64,000 nt of DNA from Hymenopellis radicata (lineage: Eukaryota; Basidiomycota; Agaricomycetes; Agaricales; Physalacriaceae), in assembly GCA_015501595.1 (NCBI GenBank), contig JADNRX010000008.1, positions 372,001 through 436,000 on the forward strand. The letters run 5' to 3'. The position numbers and the translations under genes were made by a program. Shown in pieces: positions 11,801-24,260 of the stretch. The first letter of the stretch is position 1; each line of letters opens with the position of its first letter. The notes beneath the pieces are model-generated. The model was given only the letters and a program-made list of their open reading frames with translations. It was not told where the DNA came from and ran no database searches.

Positions 11801-12868
11801 CTCTTTGAAAACCATCGACGATTCAAATCACTCACACAAAGGCAGTCTCAGCATCGATCATTCTGATAATGTGTCCATGCGCGCCATATCTTCGAACTCG
11901 GCAAGATCTGCGTCAGCATTGCATGGACTTATGAACCAGGGCGGTTCCGTTGAACTCAGCCTGGCAAAATTCGAACCCCATTCTCCTGTCCCGACGAGAA
12001 CCCTCGGCGATCCTTCCTCGGGAACAGATTTTCCTCAGCATTACCAATACGTCCAGTACGATGGCGAGTCGCCTTCCCCTTCGTCTTTTGTCTTCCGGGC
12101 ACCTGATATACGCGACTCACCGACGATCACGATGAGAAATCGTCCCACGCACATTCCTCTTCCTAGTCCGCATTCATTCACTCTGGATGATCCACAATCC
12201 TCTTCCGCTAGTACCGTCGTGGTCGCACCAGATGGCCTGTCGGGGTCGGGGTCGGGCGCGCTTCTTAATGCGGCACTTCCGTCGCCACCACCCGTAACAT
12301 CTTCAGCACTGTTCAACCAGTGCGAAGTACTAGTGGTGGATGATGATGATATGACACGACGTCTGATGACCCGCATGCTCCAGCGGTTGGGCTGCGAGGT
12401 AACAACAGCAGCGAACGGCGAGATAGCCATGAATATTTTATTAGGAACGCCAAAGACACGCACACCAGAGAGCGAGGGATCAAATCCTATATTAGAAGAT
12501 CTTCCTGGTGCGGACGCTCAGCAGCGTAATTTCTTGGTTGTCTTCTTGGATAATCAGATGCCGGTGATGAGTGGCTTAAAAGTGGTGACACAACTACGAC
12601 AAACTGGGCGAAAGGACTTCGTCGTGGGCGTGACTGGTATACCTCCACCTTCCTTACATCGTCACATCTACTAACTTTTTGTAGGTAACGCGTTGATATC
12701 TGACCAAAAAGAGTATATCGAGGCTGGTGCCGATCAGTAAGTCTCCAGGTCCTATTTACAAGTTGTAGCTTATTCTTCCTTAGCGTCTTAACGAAACCTG
12801 TTCTCGAACGCAGTCTGGTATTCATGCTTCACGAGGCTGAGCAGCGACGCAAAGCCGCTCCAGCATAG
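8802..12868 (+). CDS. Membrane-anchored hybrid histidine kinase
   Basis: Two-component phosphorelay sensor: autophosphorylates on His, passes phosphate to its own receiver Asp, then presumably to a Ypd1-type HPt protein. The ATG at 8802 opens a hydrophilic N-terminus of about 180 residues, followed by several membrane segments spread over exons (ELASVFLIVNWLMAVLSI near 9370; ISPVFTLPIFIFC; YQTVVCISAWIW; FLAFQGFLLYMHF near 10115). The H-box reads YVFHEVRVPLNTA (His codon 10377-10379) and is cut by very small exons. N-box NACKFTPKGGKL starts at about 11159, D/F box VTDTGLGI at about 11400, G-box GKGTGLGLALVRRIVKLSGG at about 11595. A long Ser/Pro linker leads to a receiver domain: acidic VVDDDDM (about 12335), phospho-acceptor Asp in FLDNQMPVMSG (about 12545) and LTKPV (about 12790). 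The stop is at 12866-12868. All catalytic boxes are present. I see no PAS, GAF or other soluble sensor, so sensing is probably through the membrane region. One intron can be read in frame only as AT-AC (see findings). Confidence 0.88.
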
Positions 12869-13123
12869 TCCCAGTCGCGCCACATTTCTGCATCCGCATT
12901 TTCTTTCGGTATCCTGGGGAAAACAGTTTGTATCATAGCATAGTCATCTACACGCACGTCATTTTCTTTCATATAGGCATATTTTATTGTTGTACACTTA
13001 GCTACTTACAGGGCTTTCTAATGCTATGGCGCTTGCTGCATTCTGCAGAACACATTCTCGGCAGACAGTCTGAAAACCTGTCTGTGGATGGAGCTCGCCG
13101 CCATGTTTCAAGGTAAAATGATA

Positions 13124-14546
13124 CTAGTATGTCATATCGGGTTCTCTGAATAACAGGCGGTCGAAGACAAACGCTTTCCGCACCCATTCGTCGACCATCC
13201 AGCTTCCCCACCATAACAACCATACAAACGTCCAAGTCCATCCCGCAACATACCACAGTCGTCCCGTATGTCGGCCAACAAGGTTACTCCAGATCGACTC
13301 CATAATAATACCGACACAATTCGCCATGAAGAAGCCGCCCGTATGCCACCAACTGGCTCCATGACCCATAGCCCATATCCCGAGCCAATGCACCACAGCA
13401 GACAGACCGAACACCGAAATAAGAGATGCTAATTTCGCCTGGGCTTTGCTGCACCCGAGCTTCTCCGCCGCGGCGAATACCGGCGCGCCACACACCGAAA
13501 CGAAGGTCTGCCGGAAGAGCTGGTGCCACCGGCGTCCCCAGAACGCCGTGAGGCTCGTCGACAAGTAAAAGCTGTCAAACAGCGGGGCCACTGCTCTGGC
13601 GTGTGGGCGAGCAGCGCGACGCCGAGCGCGGTGAGGACGTCGTACGTGTACTGCAGCGTGAGGAACGTGAGCGCGAACGCGCAGCCGCTCAGGTACATGC
13701 TCGTCGGCGTCGGCCAGCGCCCGGCGAGGAAGACGCCGCCTCGGGGGTCCCGGAAGAGCGCGGGGCGTATGGCGTGGATGTGCATGTGCACGAGGTCGAA
13801 GAGGAGCATGTGCAGGAGGGCGGAGAGCAGCGTCACGGCGACGAAGCGCCGGCGGGAGGCGGTCGGGCGCCATTCGCGCGGTTTTGGGACAGCGGGCCCG
13901 CGCAGGGTGGTCAGCTCTGCGATCACACTGGAGGACGCTGACGATGCGGACGCGAACGTCCATGAAATAGACCGGCAGGCGGCAATCGTCAGGCCTATCT
14001 ACATTGAACCCGATCAGAGGTATGCTCTCACTTGAGATCTAGATGGGGTGTACTTACGAGGAGCGCCTGGTTGAAAGCGGCATTCTTCGGGGCATAGCTG
14101 ACGTGGCCAAGCTCCGGGAAATACCACCGAGTGAAATCCATGTTCACCGCCGTGCTGTACATCCGGCGCAGCGCGAAGGGGAGAAACGCGACGCGCAGGA
14201 GGCGCGGCACGTCCCACACGCGAAAACAGGCGCAGACGGTGATGCAGAATAGGGATGGGAGTAGGAGATTTAGGATGGTGTATCTGGAAAGTGGGAGACG
14301 TGCATCCAGATCGATGGGAGGGAGCGTGACATCTAATAGACTAAGATAACTTTCGAGAGGCAGGAGTTGCATCTCCAGCCGTTCGTCAGTAGGGGAGATA
14401 AGGGAAGGATTGAAATGAAGAGTGACGACGCAGTCCAAGTCTTTCGGAGATTGTGTGGTTGAAAGCAAAGACAAGAAGTCTAGGCACAAATTGTATTGCG
14501 GATCTGCGGGCTTGTCGCTGTTTATAGTTAAAACGTGTTGTGGCAT
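13124..14546 (-). CDS. Wax-synthase-like membrane O-acyltransferase (frame break)
   Basis: Long-chain-alcohol or terpenoid O-acyltransferase of the wax synthase family (MBOAT-type); fungal members often acetylate secondary metabolites. Exon 1 (14546 to about 14050) contains a membrane segment (ILNLLLPSLFCITVCACFRV) and MYSTAVNMDFTRWYFP. Exon 2 carries SRRRFVAVTLLSALLHMLLF, YLSGCAFALTFLTLQYTYDV, the family motif AFWGRRWHQLFRQ (about 13530), the predicted catalytic His in SAVVHWLGIWAMGHG (about 13390), and C-terminal helices ending DMTY at 13124. Between EQW and the block beginning PLFDSFY the frame changes: a run of four G (plus strand 13584-13587) is one base shorter than the reading frame needs. 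Otherwise the protein looks complete, so this is either a homopolymer error or a recent inactivation. The 5' end is unusually GC-rich around 13.6-13.9 kb. Confidence 0.8.
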
Positions 14547-14776
14547 TCATGTGTTTCAGAACTCCTCTAGAAAGTAGGAGGACGAGGAGGGCTTTCATCA
14601 TCTTGTGATTAAGACGCAAGTTCATGTGGCCAACCATCGAGAACGATTGTCTATTTAGTACACACAAAAACTACCGCTTTATATACAACACATAGGTAGC
14701 ACTTTTACTTACTATTATACAACTGTGAAGAGGAAGATATATATTTCAAGAATTGCAAAGACGAAAGCAAACTCGA

Positions 14777-17045
14777 TCATACAGCGTCCACTTCCCGCTT
14801 GGCTCTTTTACCGTCGAGCTGGTGATCTAGCTGCTCGACCTCCTCGGAGGACCGCTTTCGCGCAGGGCTTGTGTTGATGATGTGATCTTTCTCATCTGCC
14901 GGTACGCAGTAGCTCGACGCACGTTGACGTTTTGGGGGCGTTCGCCCTCCCTCGACTTCAATCTCCACATCTACCTCGTCGACGCTGCGTTTCCGGCCCA
15001 CTGCCGGTACGTCGCCGATATAATCCGCGAGGCTGCCTTCAGTCGAGTACATTTCATCATCTTCTTCGTACTCCAGCTCGCCCTCTCCATCGGCATCGAC
15101 CTCTTCATTGCTGTCATCCTTGAACGTATACGCGCCCTCAAGGCGCCCCTGTGACGGGACCAGCGTGATGGTAGTATGGAGGTCGCGCTCCGGCTTTGGC
15201 TTATTGCGTTCGCATATCTTGCATTCGCACGCGTACAGCGGTTCGCAGGCCTTCCGCCATACCTAAGACACCTTGAGTGATTGTTCCTGATGAAATTACG
15301 CTACTTACATCCATTATAGCCCTGCGGCTTCCCTCCGATAGCTCCTCAAGATTATCAGGGATCCACGGGACGTGCCTTAATAGCCGTGGAGGATCCAATA
15401 CTGGAGATATGGGTATGAAAGGCTCTCTTTCGACACGCGTTTCATGACGAGAAAGTACAGTGGTCCTTGAAGAGGGAAGTAATGTCGTCTCGGAATCCGA
15501 AGACTCGTCTTCCTTTTGCTTAATGGGAGGAGGACTCGGCGTCGTCTGCAGGGTGCTGTTGACAATACCGGGCTCGTGCTGGAAGCCGACGTAGAAGTGG
15601 AAGGTCCGGAATCATCACTACCATCATCGGAAGTAGCGATGTGTTGAGTGGGCCAATTCCATCCTTCCCACCATGTTCCTTGCTCCTGCAACAACATGCC
15701 CAATTCACCGATACTCATCTGTTGCGCCTCTTTCGGGCCACCACCTTGCATAACAAGTTTCCGCATTATGTTTCGGAAAGGCGGGAGAAGCAATTCGCCC
15801 AATGTTTTGCAATAAGCAATGTTGGCCTGTTCGCTTAACGCGAAGCTCGGCGGAGGGTCCATATGCGCCACACTTGGTGCTGAACTAGAATCGAAGGGCC
15901 GCGACCTCCGGAGAGTGATGGGCTGCATCGGTGCGTGCCACTGGTCTGTGGGTAACACCCAAAAACCATCCAACACCCTGGCTCGCGCCCAGGCTCCTAG
16001 TGCCAGGCCACGAGCTCGACTATCGTGCTCGGCTTCCTCATCCTCATCCTCCTCCTCGCTGTCATCCATCAATTCATCGTCGCTGTCATAGGTGCGCTCG
16101 GGCTTGTATGCCTCAGCGTTTGCCCTAACAAGTTCCATGTACTCCACAATTCGTGTTCGCCGCCTGAGCCATGCTCGATCGAGGCAGTACTCGGCTACTC
16201 GACGGGCAGTGCCGTCACCCCAGCCAACGAAGCCTTCAATGGCACGGCGGGCCTCTTCATCGACGCAAAGCTCGTGCCAGTTTCTAGTATTGCGTCTGCA
16301 GATTTTGCACACGTTGGCTACTCCGGGGAAGGACTCGTAGTCATTTGTAGGAGAGACTGCAGATTCGCGGAAGCAGATGCTGCAAAAGAGGCTTGACTCA
16401 TGGGTCGGGCAGACGGCACCAGGGCCTACGAGCGGGCCAAACCAGTAAGCCTGCCTGGCGACTGTGAGGCCTGTCGCTGAGCTGGGATGGGCGATGCGGC
16501 AGGGAATACAGGAACATCTTAGAATATTGCGAAAATGCCTGTACGGAGGTAGACGTAAAGTTCTGTGAGGAAGGAGGATTTGGCGGAGGAGTTATTGGAA
16601 GGTTGCTGAATAACAGCGTGGTGGGCGAGGGTATCTAATGGGTCGAGGGAACCGACGGCGTGCTGCCAGAATTGATGTGATTCAACTGCAAGATGATCGG
16701 GATCAGCGGAAATATAATGAAAGATAAAGGAGAAAGGAGAAATGACGACAACTTACGCGCAGACTTCCAGCCAATGCAGACACCCATTATTCGTTCCATT
16801 TCACAAGAATCTCGCAGTGCAAACAGCACAATCCGCGACTGCCACGGCAGTGTCGCCGTCGACTGATTCAGGTTGCTCGTGTTCGACAGGATCAGGCTCA
16901 GTGTTGCAATATATCTTTGGTCAATGTCAGTGACCAGTTGGACGAGGCAGACAGCGACGACGACGTACTGCAGCAACTCTGCCGGCAACAGCGACCAACC
17001 CCGCTCCAGCGTCGATATTTTGCCCTTATAGGCCGAGATCGACAT
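14777..17045 (-). CDS. Hypothetical Cys-rich, acidic protein (possible zinc binding)
   Basis: Family not recognised. The N-terminus (17045) is weakly F-box-like (WSLLPAELLQ, then an intron, then YIATLSLIL). A middle exon has paired cysteines: CSCIPCRIAHP, CPTHESSLFCSICFRES and CKICRRNTRNWHELC (16490-16260), suggesting two zinc sites. Next come DEEARRAIEGFVGWGDG, an acidic stretch (DDSEEEDEDEEAEHD, about 16040) and a tryptophan-rich WWEGWNWPTQH segment. The C-terminal exons hold CEPLYACECKICERNKPKP (15240-15195), another acidic run, a KRQR basic patch, and end KREVDAV at 14777. The frame changes between the Ser-rich segment at about 15580 and PPPIKQKEDES at about 15530, and no intron of normal size explains it, so a one-base deletion is likely. 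Possibly a nuclear adaptor; function unknown. Confidence 0.6.
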
Positions 17046-18307
17046 GGCCTCTGATTACTCGTCGTTCCAGGGTGTCGTGGTCGTATTGTGGCACTGTAGT
17101 GAACAGTGTGTCAAAGGATGACGCCAATAGACTAGAGTGAACCTGAACAAGGCAATCAGCATGCTGCTTGGGTCAGAGAAGCGAGGAAGTGGAAGACTGT
17201 AGTCGGAGCACCGTCAGCCGCCGTCGCGTACGCAAACGCGTTCGTTGCCGCTCGTCGTTGGGCCCATTGTCGTCGACTGCGTCCAGCTCATTTCCATCGT
17301 ACGATGGACGATGCATTGACCATCCGGCCATCTTTTGTTGATAATGGTGGCGCCTAATGTGTGAAAATCGCCGGCAGCGAGACAAAGGGCTTGGTCAACG
17401 CGGCGGACGACGGCGACGAGGCGGAAGACGAGGGCGACAGTGTATATCTGGGGCAGATTGGAGAGGGCTCACGCACCTGTGGGGTCGGATGAACGACTCG
17501 CTGTGAATGTTGTCAGTGATGGCGAATGCGATGCAAATTTCGATCTCCGACAGCCCCTTGCCAAAAATGGAAAATGGACAAACGAAGCGACCCTGAGTTC
17601 TACAGCTGCCCGCTGCAGTTATTGAAGGACACCGTATTTTAAACCATCTGATGTATTTCTCTTAACTCGCAGGATCCAAGTACTCTTTATTTACTCAAAA
17701 TCAATCAACCGGAACACCTGAGAAGCCGTATTGAGGGGGTAACGAAGTCGACGTCAACTGAGCTGACTCCTCGTTCAAGACGGGTATCCCGCTCAATCAC
17801 AGGCAACGCCTTCGAAAGGGGAGTACCGAAATCATATGTATGGCGAACGCAAGTTATTCAATTTTGGAGACTATCCATCTTCGAGCCTAATCTACTGGCT
17901 GAACAATTTGCGCTTTGCGAGTCGAGATGTCCCAATGGCCAAACGCACGTGTGATCGACAGCCAAAATACGGCTTTCTTTCACGCTTCGACGATCTCGAA
18001 TCAAGGTACTCTCTGAAATTCCATGCGTCAACGACAGTGCGACTTCTGTGACATTCTGGTCTCTAGATCTTCCTTCTGCGTTCTGATGAGCACACTGAAG
18101 AACAGCCCTTGTCTTCCTCCTCGAATTTCCGTTAATTCGCCTGAGAAGACTTACGTCTCGGATATTATATTTACGACGCTCACATGCCCTCGAAGTGCCA
18201 TGAGCGCACCGGTCCGAAGCGTCCAACGCGCTCACGAGCACCTTCAGAGACACATTTAACAAGTCTCATGCAGTTTTCTGGAGCCTTTTCATGCCACGAA
18301 ATTTTTT
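17046..18307. other. Intergenic, nothing recognised
   Basis: About 1.2 kb between the divergent Cys-rich gene and the beta-galactosidase gene. It contains an Arg-rich minus-strand frame (17385-17173) and short frames at 17.4-17.6 and 17.86-18.26 kb with no domain. Probably holds both promoters. Confidence 0.35.
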
Positions 18308-18318
18308 ACCTGGTAAAT

Positions 18319-21300
18319 ATGCTTTTTCTGGCCTTGCAGATTGTCTTCCTGCTCCTCGGCGTGGTGTCCGCCAACTCGACTGGCCTCACAGACGATGTAA
18401 CGTGGGACTCGCACTCACTCTTGATCTTTGGGCAGCGCACCTTCATCTTGTCCGCCGAAATCCACCCATCGAGGATCCCCGGAAGCTCCGACATTTGGAC
18501 CGACATCTTTCAGAAGGTGAAAGCAAACGGCTTTAACACGGTGTCGTTCTACACTAGCTGGGCGCTACATTATCCTACACCAGACACCAATGGCGGAGAA
18601 GGAGACTTTCAGCAGGGTACATACCGCGATATTCAGAGTTTCATCGACAAGTGCAAGGAGGCTGGTTTATGGATGATTGCAAGGTATCTACGCGCCAACA
18701 GTTCCTTCTTAGGCAGTGCTCTAACATCTGTGGTAGACCTGGACCTTATATCAGTTCGTGACGCCTCTTTTTGACGTCGCGAACGCTGACTTGATGCAGA
18801 TGGTGAAACTACGGGCGGAGGTCATCCCGGTTGGGTGGGAAACATAGCGGGTCCGCTTAGGACGAACAATCCCAACTATACAGAAGGCACGTACATCACG
18901 AATAAGACGCATATATGCGCTGAAAACTTCCATTCAGCTTGGACGCCATACATGACTCGCATTACCAAGTTGATTGCGGAGAACCAGATTACAAACGGCG
19001 GTCCCAGTAAGTTGTGCAAAGCGAATCGTGTCGTCCTGCAGTCTAACCCTGGCCCAGTCATCCTCGTTCAGGCCGAGAATGAATACAGTGAAAGCACTAA
19101 TAACAATATTTATATGCAAGCAATCATCGACCTTTATCGTGCCAACGGTGTTGTCGTCCGTAGGTGATCATTCTTACGGAAACGACTCTGGACATTGAAA
19201 GTCATCCTGCAGCTATCACCCACAATGACCAGCACGCTGGCCAAGCTGGGTTCGTACTTGGACTCAGTCATCTGCCTCGTCTGAATAGATGCCTTCTTCA
19301 AGCAACTTCTCGCCTGATCGCCCTGGCCTAGGACGCGTCAACATTTATTGGCAAGTAGCCGTGGTTGATGAGACACCTTGTTCTTACCGTGTTTAGTGGC
19401 GATTCGTATCCCCAAGGCGCTAACAACTGGGCTCAGGTCCAGTCTATTTATTACTCTGCGCATCAAGCGGTGGCGCCGAGCAATCCGCTCTGTCTAGCTG
19501 AGGTTATCCGTCTCTTCTGTCACTCTTATAGGGGTTTGTTGATTAATGTTATCTGCTACAGTTTGGCGGTGGGTTCCTGCTTCAGTGGGGTTCTGTTTCG
19601 CCTCGAGGAGGAACGGGGTACGAGAAGTACTGTGCGTGCATGTCTTCGGAGCACTTGTGGTTGCTCATTATTATACTAGCCAATTTTGGAGGTCTTACGG
19701 ATGCAACGTTTGGTACGGAATACTGCCTATCCTCTTCTCGATCCATCTAATACACAAGTCACAGAGGAAGTATTCTACAAGGAAAACTAGTACGTATGGG
19801 TGCTTCCACTCGTCGTGCTTTCGCTCATGGTGTCGCTCTTCGCGTAGTGCTCAAACCACGACCATCTTCAGTCAGCGGGTAGTTTCGTTGCCCTTTGTGA
19901 GACTGACGCTCAGACAGACGTTTATATGCTCTTCGGCGGAACTAATTGGGGTCAGACCGCGGCACCTGTACGTTGCGGGTCGCATTCACATCGTCCGTAA
20001 GCTGAAGTTTTGGCCTCCAGGTGTCCTACAGCTCATACGACTACGGCGGAGGTGATTCTGGTCCTACATCTTCGAATTGCGACTGAACATCATTCCAGGC
20101 ATCAATGAGAACCGCATCGCCAATACCAAAATGAATGAAATGCGATTACAAGGTGGGCATCTGTTACTGGCCTTACTGTTCCCGCATAATTCACTCACAT
20201 TGCATAAGGTCTTTTCCTACGCGTTTCCCGTGATCTTCTTGGGTCGAACCTTTTGGCAAATGGTACAAACTATACGACTTCGCCATTAATTCACACTGCG
20301 GAGCTACGGAACCCCGATACTGATGCTGCGTTCTACTTCATCCGCCACGACGCGTCAACGTCCGTCCTACTTCTCTCCGGCTGAAGTAAAATTCATGTTT
20401 GGATTATTTTAGGTCATTGGATTTGACAACGACGCAGTTGAACGTCACAACATCCCAGGGTTTCAAGCTCATTCCGCAGAGCGGCGACCTCACTTTCGAT
20501 GGGAGACAGAGCAAAATCATCGTCACGGATTATGTTTTCGGGATCAGCGACACTAGGATTCTGTACTCTACCGCTGAGTGAGTCCCAATCTTGTACAGGC
20601 GGCAAATTCAGTAACATGTGTATCTGTAGAATCATGACATGGACTACGTATGTTCGTTCATTCTTGTTTTTAGATCCAACGTTTGAGATGTTGCAGCATC
20701 GATGATGCCGACTACCTTATCCTCTACGCTCCAGAGGGGCAAACTGGGGAAACAGCTTTCGTCTTTGATTCGGAACCTGATGTCGATGCTGGGGATACCG
20801 TAACAAGCGACTTCGCAGATGGGATCCTGACTCTGAATTACACACTCCAAGGATCGCAGTTCGTGCGTATCAACGACATTACCGTCATTCTCTTGGACAA
20901 AGCGACTGCTTATCAATGGCACGCTCCTCTCATTCGCGGTGAAGGGATCTTTGGAGACTTCTTTTCTGTAGGAAGTAACGAAACGTTTGTATCCTATCCA
21001 CGAAGTTCCCCTCCCAACTCATCCTGATGCAACCTACATAGGGTCCTCGTCAGTGGTCCATACCTCATACGTACAGCGTTCTTGGATGGACAGACTCTGT
21101 CGTTGGTATGCATGCTTATCTTGGTGCTTTTACTCTTCCAACGCTCAATGACAGACCGGAGATCTGAACGGAACTACCACTGTTGAATTTATAGCACCGT
21201 CCGGAGTCTCTAAGCTGAGGTGGAACGACCAGGAGGTCTCGACCTCGGCATCAGACAGAGGCTCGTATGTGGCGACCATTAATGGCGCAAGTATACGCAT

Positions 21301-22821
21301 TCCTTTGCCATCACTTACCGAACTCAAGTGGAAGGCTTCGAGCAGGTAAGGCGGCGACCGTTTGAACCCGATCATGTTTTGATCAAGTCATATCGTAGTC
21401 TGCCAGAGCTGGACCTTGATTTCGATGACTCTGATTTTGTTGTGGCTGATCTAACAGAGACCAACGTGAGTCTTCGGGCTTGTCTTATCGTATCTGATGC
21501 CTGAGTGATGTTGTAGTACACCAATCTTCCGCCTCTTTATGGGGACCATGTTTTGAACTCACAACAGTATGGGTAAGGCGCAAATGGCGTGACGAACATC
21601 TATCATCGACTCACATGTTTCAGTTTCTACGGAGGAAACCTCATCTATAGAGGGCATTTCAATGCTTCTGGCCAAGAGATCGCCGTAAAACTCGCTGTTC
21701 AATACGGCTTTGCCGGTGGTTATACGGCGTGGTCAAATGGTGTGTTCCTCGGGTCAGGACAGGGAAATTCCACCGTCAGTCTCTCCGACGATTCATGGCC
21801 CATTTCGAATGGCATGTTGCGTGCTGGTGCAGACAACGTTCTTCTCGTTGTACAAGGTAGGCCTTGTAAGTTCGGAATACAGAAGATTATCACTGACTCG
21901 ATCTACAGATCATACAGGGTACGCATGTAAATCTCAATGGTTCAAATGCCTAACTCTTGTTGGGTTCCACTAGGATCTCTGAAACGAACTGTACGTCCAA
22001 TCACATCTGTCTTCATGTGCTCAACGGCTCACTCCGCTCAAGCCAATGGCGGAAAGGAACCCCGCGGAATACGAGGATACGCTCTTGAAGGTGGCAATGC
22101 CACGATAACTTGGCGCCTGCAAGGAAATCAAGGAGGCGCAGCGAAAGCCCAGATACGTGGCGAGGATACTTGAACGAAGGTGGTTTATATGCCGAGCGAA
22201 TTGGTGCCCACCTTCCTGGGTATCCCGACGGCAGCTGGTCGGACGCTTCGCCTCTTGATGGTATTAAGAGTGCTGGTATCAACTTCTATCGGACGACATT
22301 CAATTTAGTGCGTCGCCTAGTCCTTCGAGGAGGCGATGACCGCTCATGAGCCCACTCTAGGCGGTTCCTGATGGCGTTGATTTCCCAGTTCGATTGTCGA
22401 TCACTCCAAGTGATATCACGTCCAACTTTAGAGTACAAATCTATCTCAATGGATGGCAAGTTGGGAAATACATCAACAACATCGGGTCTGTCCACGTCTA
22501 TTCATTCAACGGCGTCCACGCTGATGATGCTTCAGACCTCAAACGGTTTTCGTACTTCCCGCTAGGCATGGGCTTGTTTCTGAAGAGCTACTCGACGTTC
22601 ACTAACCGTCGGTATCTTACAGCATATTGCGAAAATCGTCTTTGAACACCCTCGCGTTGTCGTTGTGGTCCCTGGACGGCTCGGGCGCGACAATCGCAGG
22701 GCTCGAACTGGTATCGGATGGTTTATTCTCGTCGTCGCTTTCGTTTGAGGATTACAGCGTCCCAGATTATGATCAGCAGAAGGGACTACGGCCAGCAGGC
22801 AAGTACGTTGATCTGCTGTAA
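18319..22821 (+). CDS. GH35 beta-galactosidase, secreted (one frame break)
   Basis: Multi-domain fungal beta-galactosidase that removes terminal beta-galactose from galactans and glycosides outside the cell. It begins with a signal peptide ([18 protein letters not shown]). The GH35 TIM barrel is spread over many exons: [45 protein letters not shown] (about 18800), the acid/base Glu in [12 protein letters not shown] (about 19065), [15 protein letters not shown] (about 19305), the nucleophile Glu at the end of PLCLAE (about 19503) followed after an intron by [17 protein letters not shown], and [15 protein letters not shown] (about 19925). Beta-sandwich domains follow, with [18 protein letters not shown], the jelly-roll segment [35 protein letters not shown] and [18 protein letters not shown], ending AGKYVDLL at 22821. 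Most introns are GT-AG; one (19351-19396) looks GC-AG. In the last third the frame changes between GNQGGA and [13 protein letters not shown] (about 22136-22145); one base appears missing. Both catalytic residues are intact. Confidence 0.88.
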
Positions 22822-24260
22822 TCCTTACAATGTACTACGAATGAACGTTCTATTTCGCGACAATCGGAGCAACGCAAGTCCTTGGTGGAAATGGTACGTA
22901 CTCGCGGTGATCTTATGATTTTGAAAACGATCCAGAGCGTTGGATGTGTGCCATCGCGACACTTTACTCGGGAGCTCCACGTTTACACAACCGTTTTTCG
23001 CTGCCAGGAGAGGACATCTTTCGAACCATTTGAATGGGGAGATCAATGGGCAATGCCATATCAGCCTCCGCATTCAAACCATCCATCGCGATGTATGTGG
23101 TGTCATCTTGAGAGCCCGAGCGAGACTTCAGTCTACTGCCAGCCACTCAAGCCATTCATAACTCACCGCAGTGCGATTCGGCGAGCTGACACCTCACCAT
23201 TGTTCGTATTGCGACGCCAGGTTGAGGAAGGAGGGGCAGTGAAACAATAGGGCATCTTGAGTGTCATATATGCTCGCCATGTATGTGGAACGCTTTGCGA
23301 GCCCACTAGCTGTGATGGGCATGCCTTGGGCGCGAGGCGGATTAGACAGCATTACTAGGTATATTGCAGTTGACAGTGGTAAAGATGCCGTCTCGCCATC
23401 CGTAAGATGTGTATTCATGCCATGGATCTTTCCAAGGGACTTACACGAGGCAGCTGCGTGCCAGTCGAAACATGCAGTGGACGGGGACAAGTGTCCAAGG
23501 AATGATAGATTCGTGGCGGGATGCGCCGTGATAATAACAAGCCAAGTTATCTGATGTATCCCAAGGACGCCGAAAGATGGATATGGAGGCTGAGCACTGA
23601 GTTTTCACTTGAGCGGATGAACGGACGAAACACGAGGCATGGTGCTGGTTACTATAATCGCGCATCAACAAAACGAGAGACGGGGACAGGGTCAGCAAGG
23701 CGGTGTCTAGCCATCAGCAAATGGCCCGAACCAGGGAAGGGCGTACCTGTGATATCATGCGCAAGCGAAGTGTGGCGCTTTATTTTGCACGTTACATGCG
23801 GGCCCGGGATTATCCAGAGAGAAAGCGGCCTGTCGGTCTCTGTCTACTAGAAACGCTGCGATCTGTCCGTCGCGATAACAACGCCAATGTCAAAAGCCAT
23901 GGTCGTGCGGACGAAGTGGTCCACGGAAGTCACTGTAAATCTTCCGAGATTCATCTGAGGTTCTGAAGCCGAGATTCGTTCGGTTGGTCGAACACATGTT
24001 GTCTGGAAAGGTCGTGCCGCAGTCTTTGAAGGTGCTGTTTACATCGCCAACGATAAATCACAAGCGCAAAATAGTACAATATTTCTGTCATAACACGATA
24101 ACGGTAGGTGTGTAGTAGTAAGTAGGAGGGAATTATAATGCAACGGTATATGGAAGAAAACAATGACTAGCAATCCGACAACAGCATACAATGACAGCAG
24201 AGAAGCATACACAAGAAAGGAAATAAAACGGGAAGTCGTAACCACAATTAGATTCGACCA
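22822..24260. other. Intergenic, nothing recognised
   Basis: About 1.4 kb between the 3' ends of the beta-galactosidase and a small hypothetical gene. Several frames of 60-120 residues on both strands overlap each other and carry no known motif. No repeat or RNA gene seen. Confidence 0.35.

Noticed and set aside
15530..15580. A 23-nt GT-AG intron explaining the frame change in the Cys-rich gene
   Set aside because: 23 nt is far below the roughly 40-60 nt introns seen elsewhere in the window; a one-base indel is more likely.
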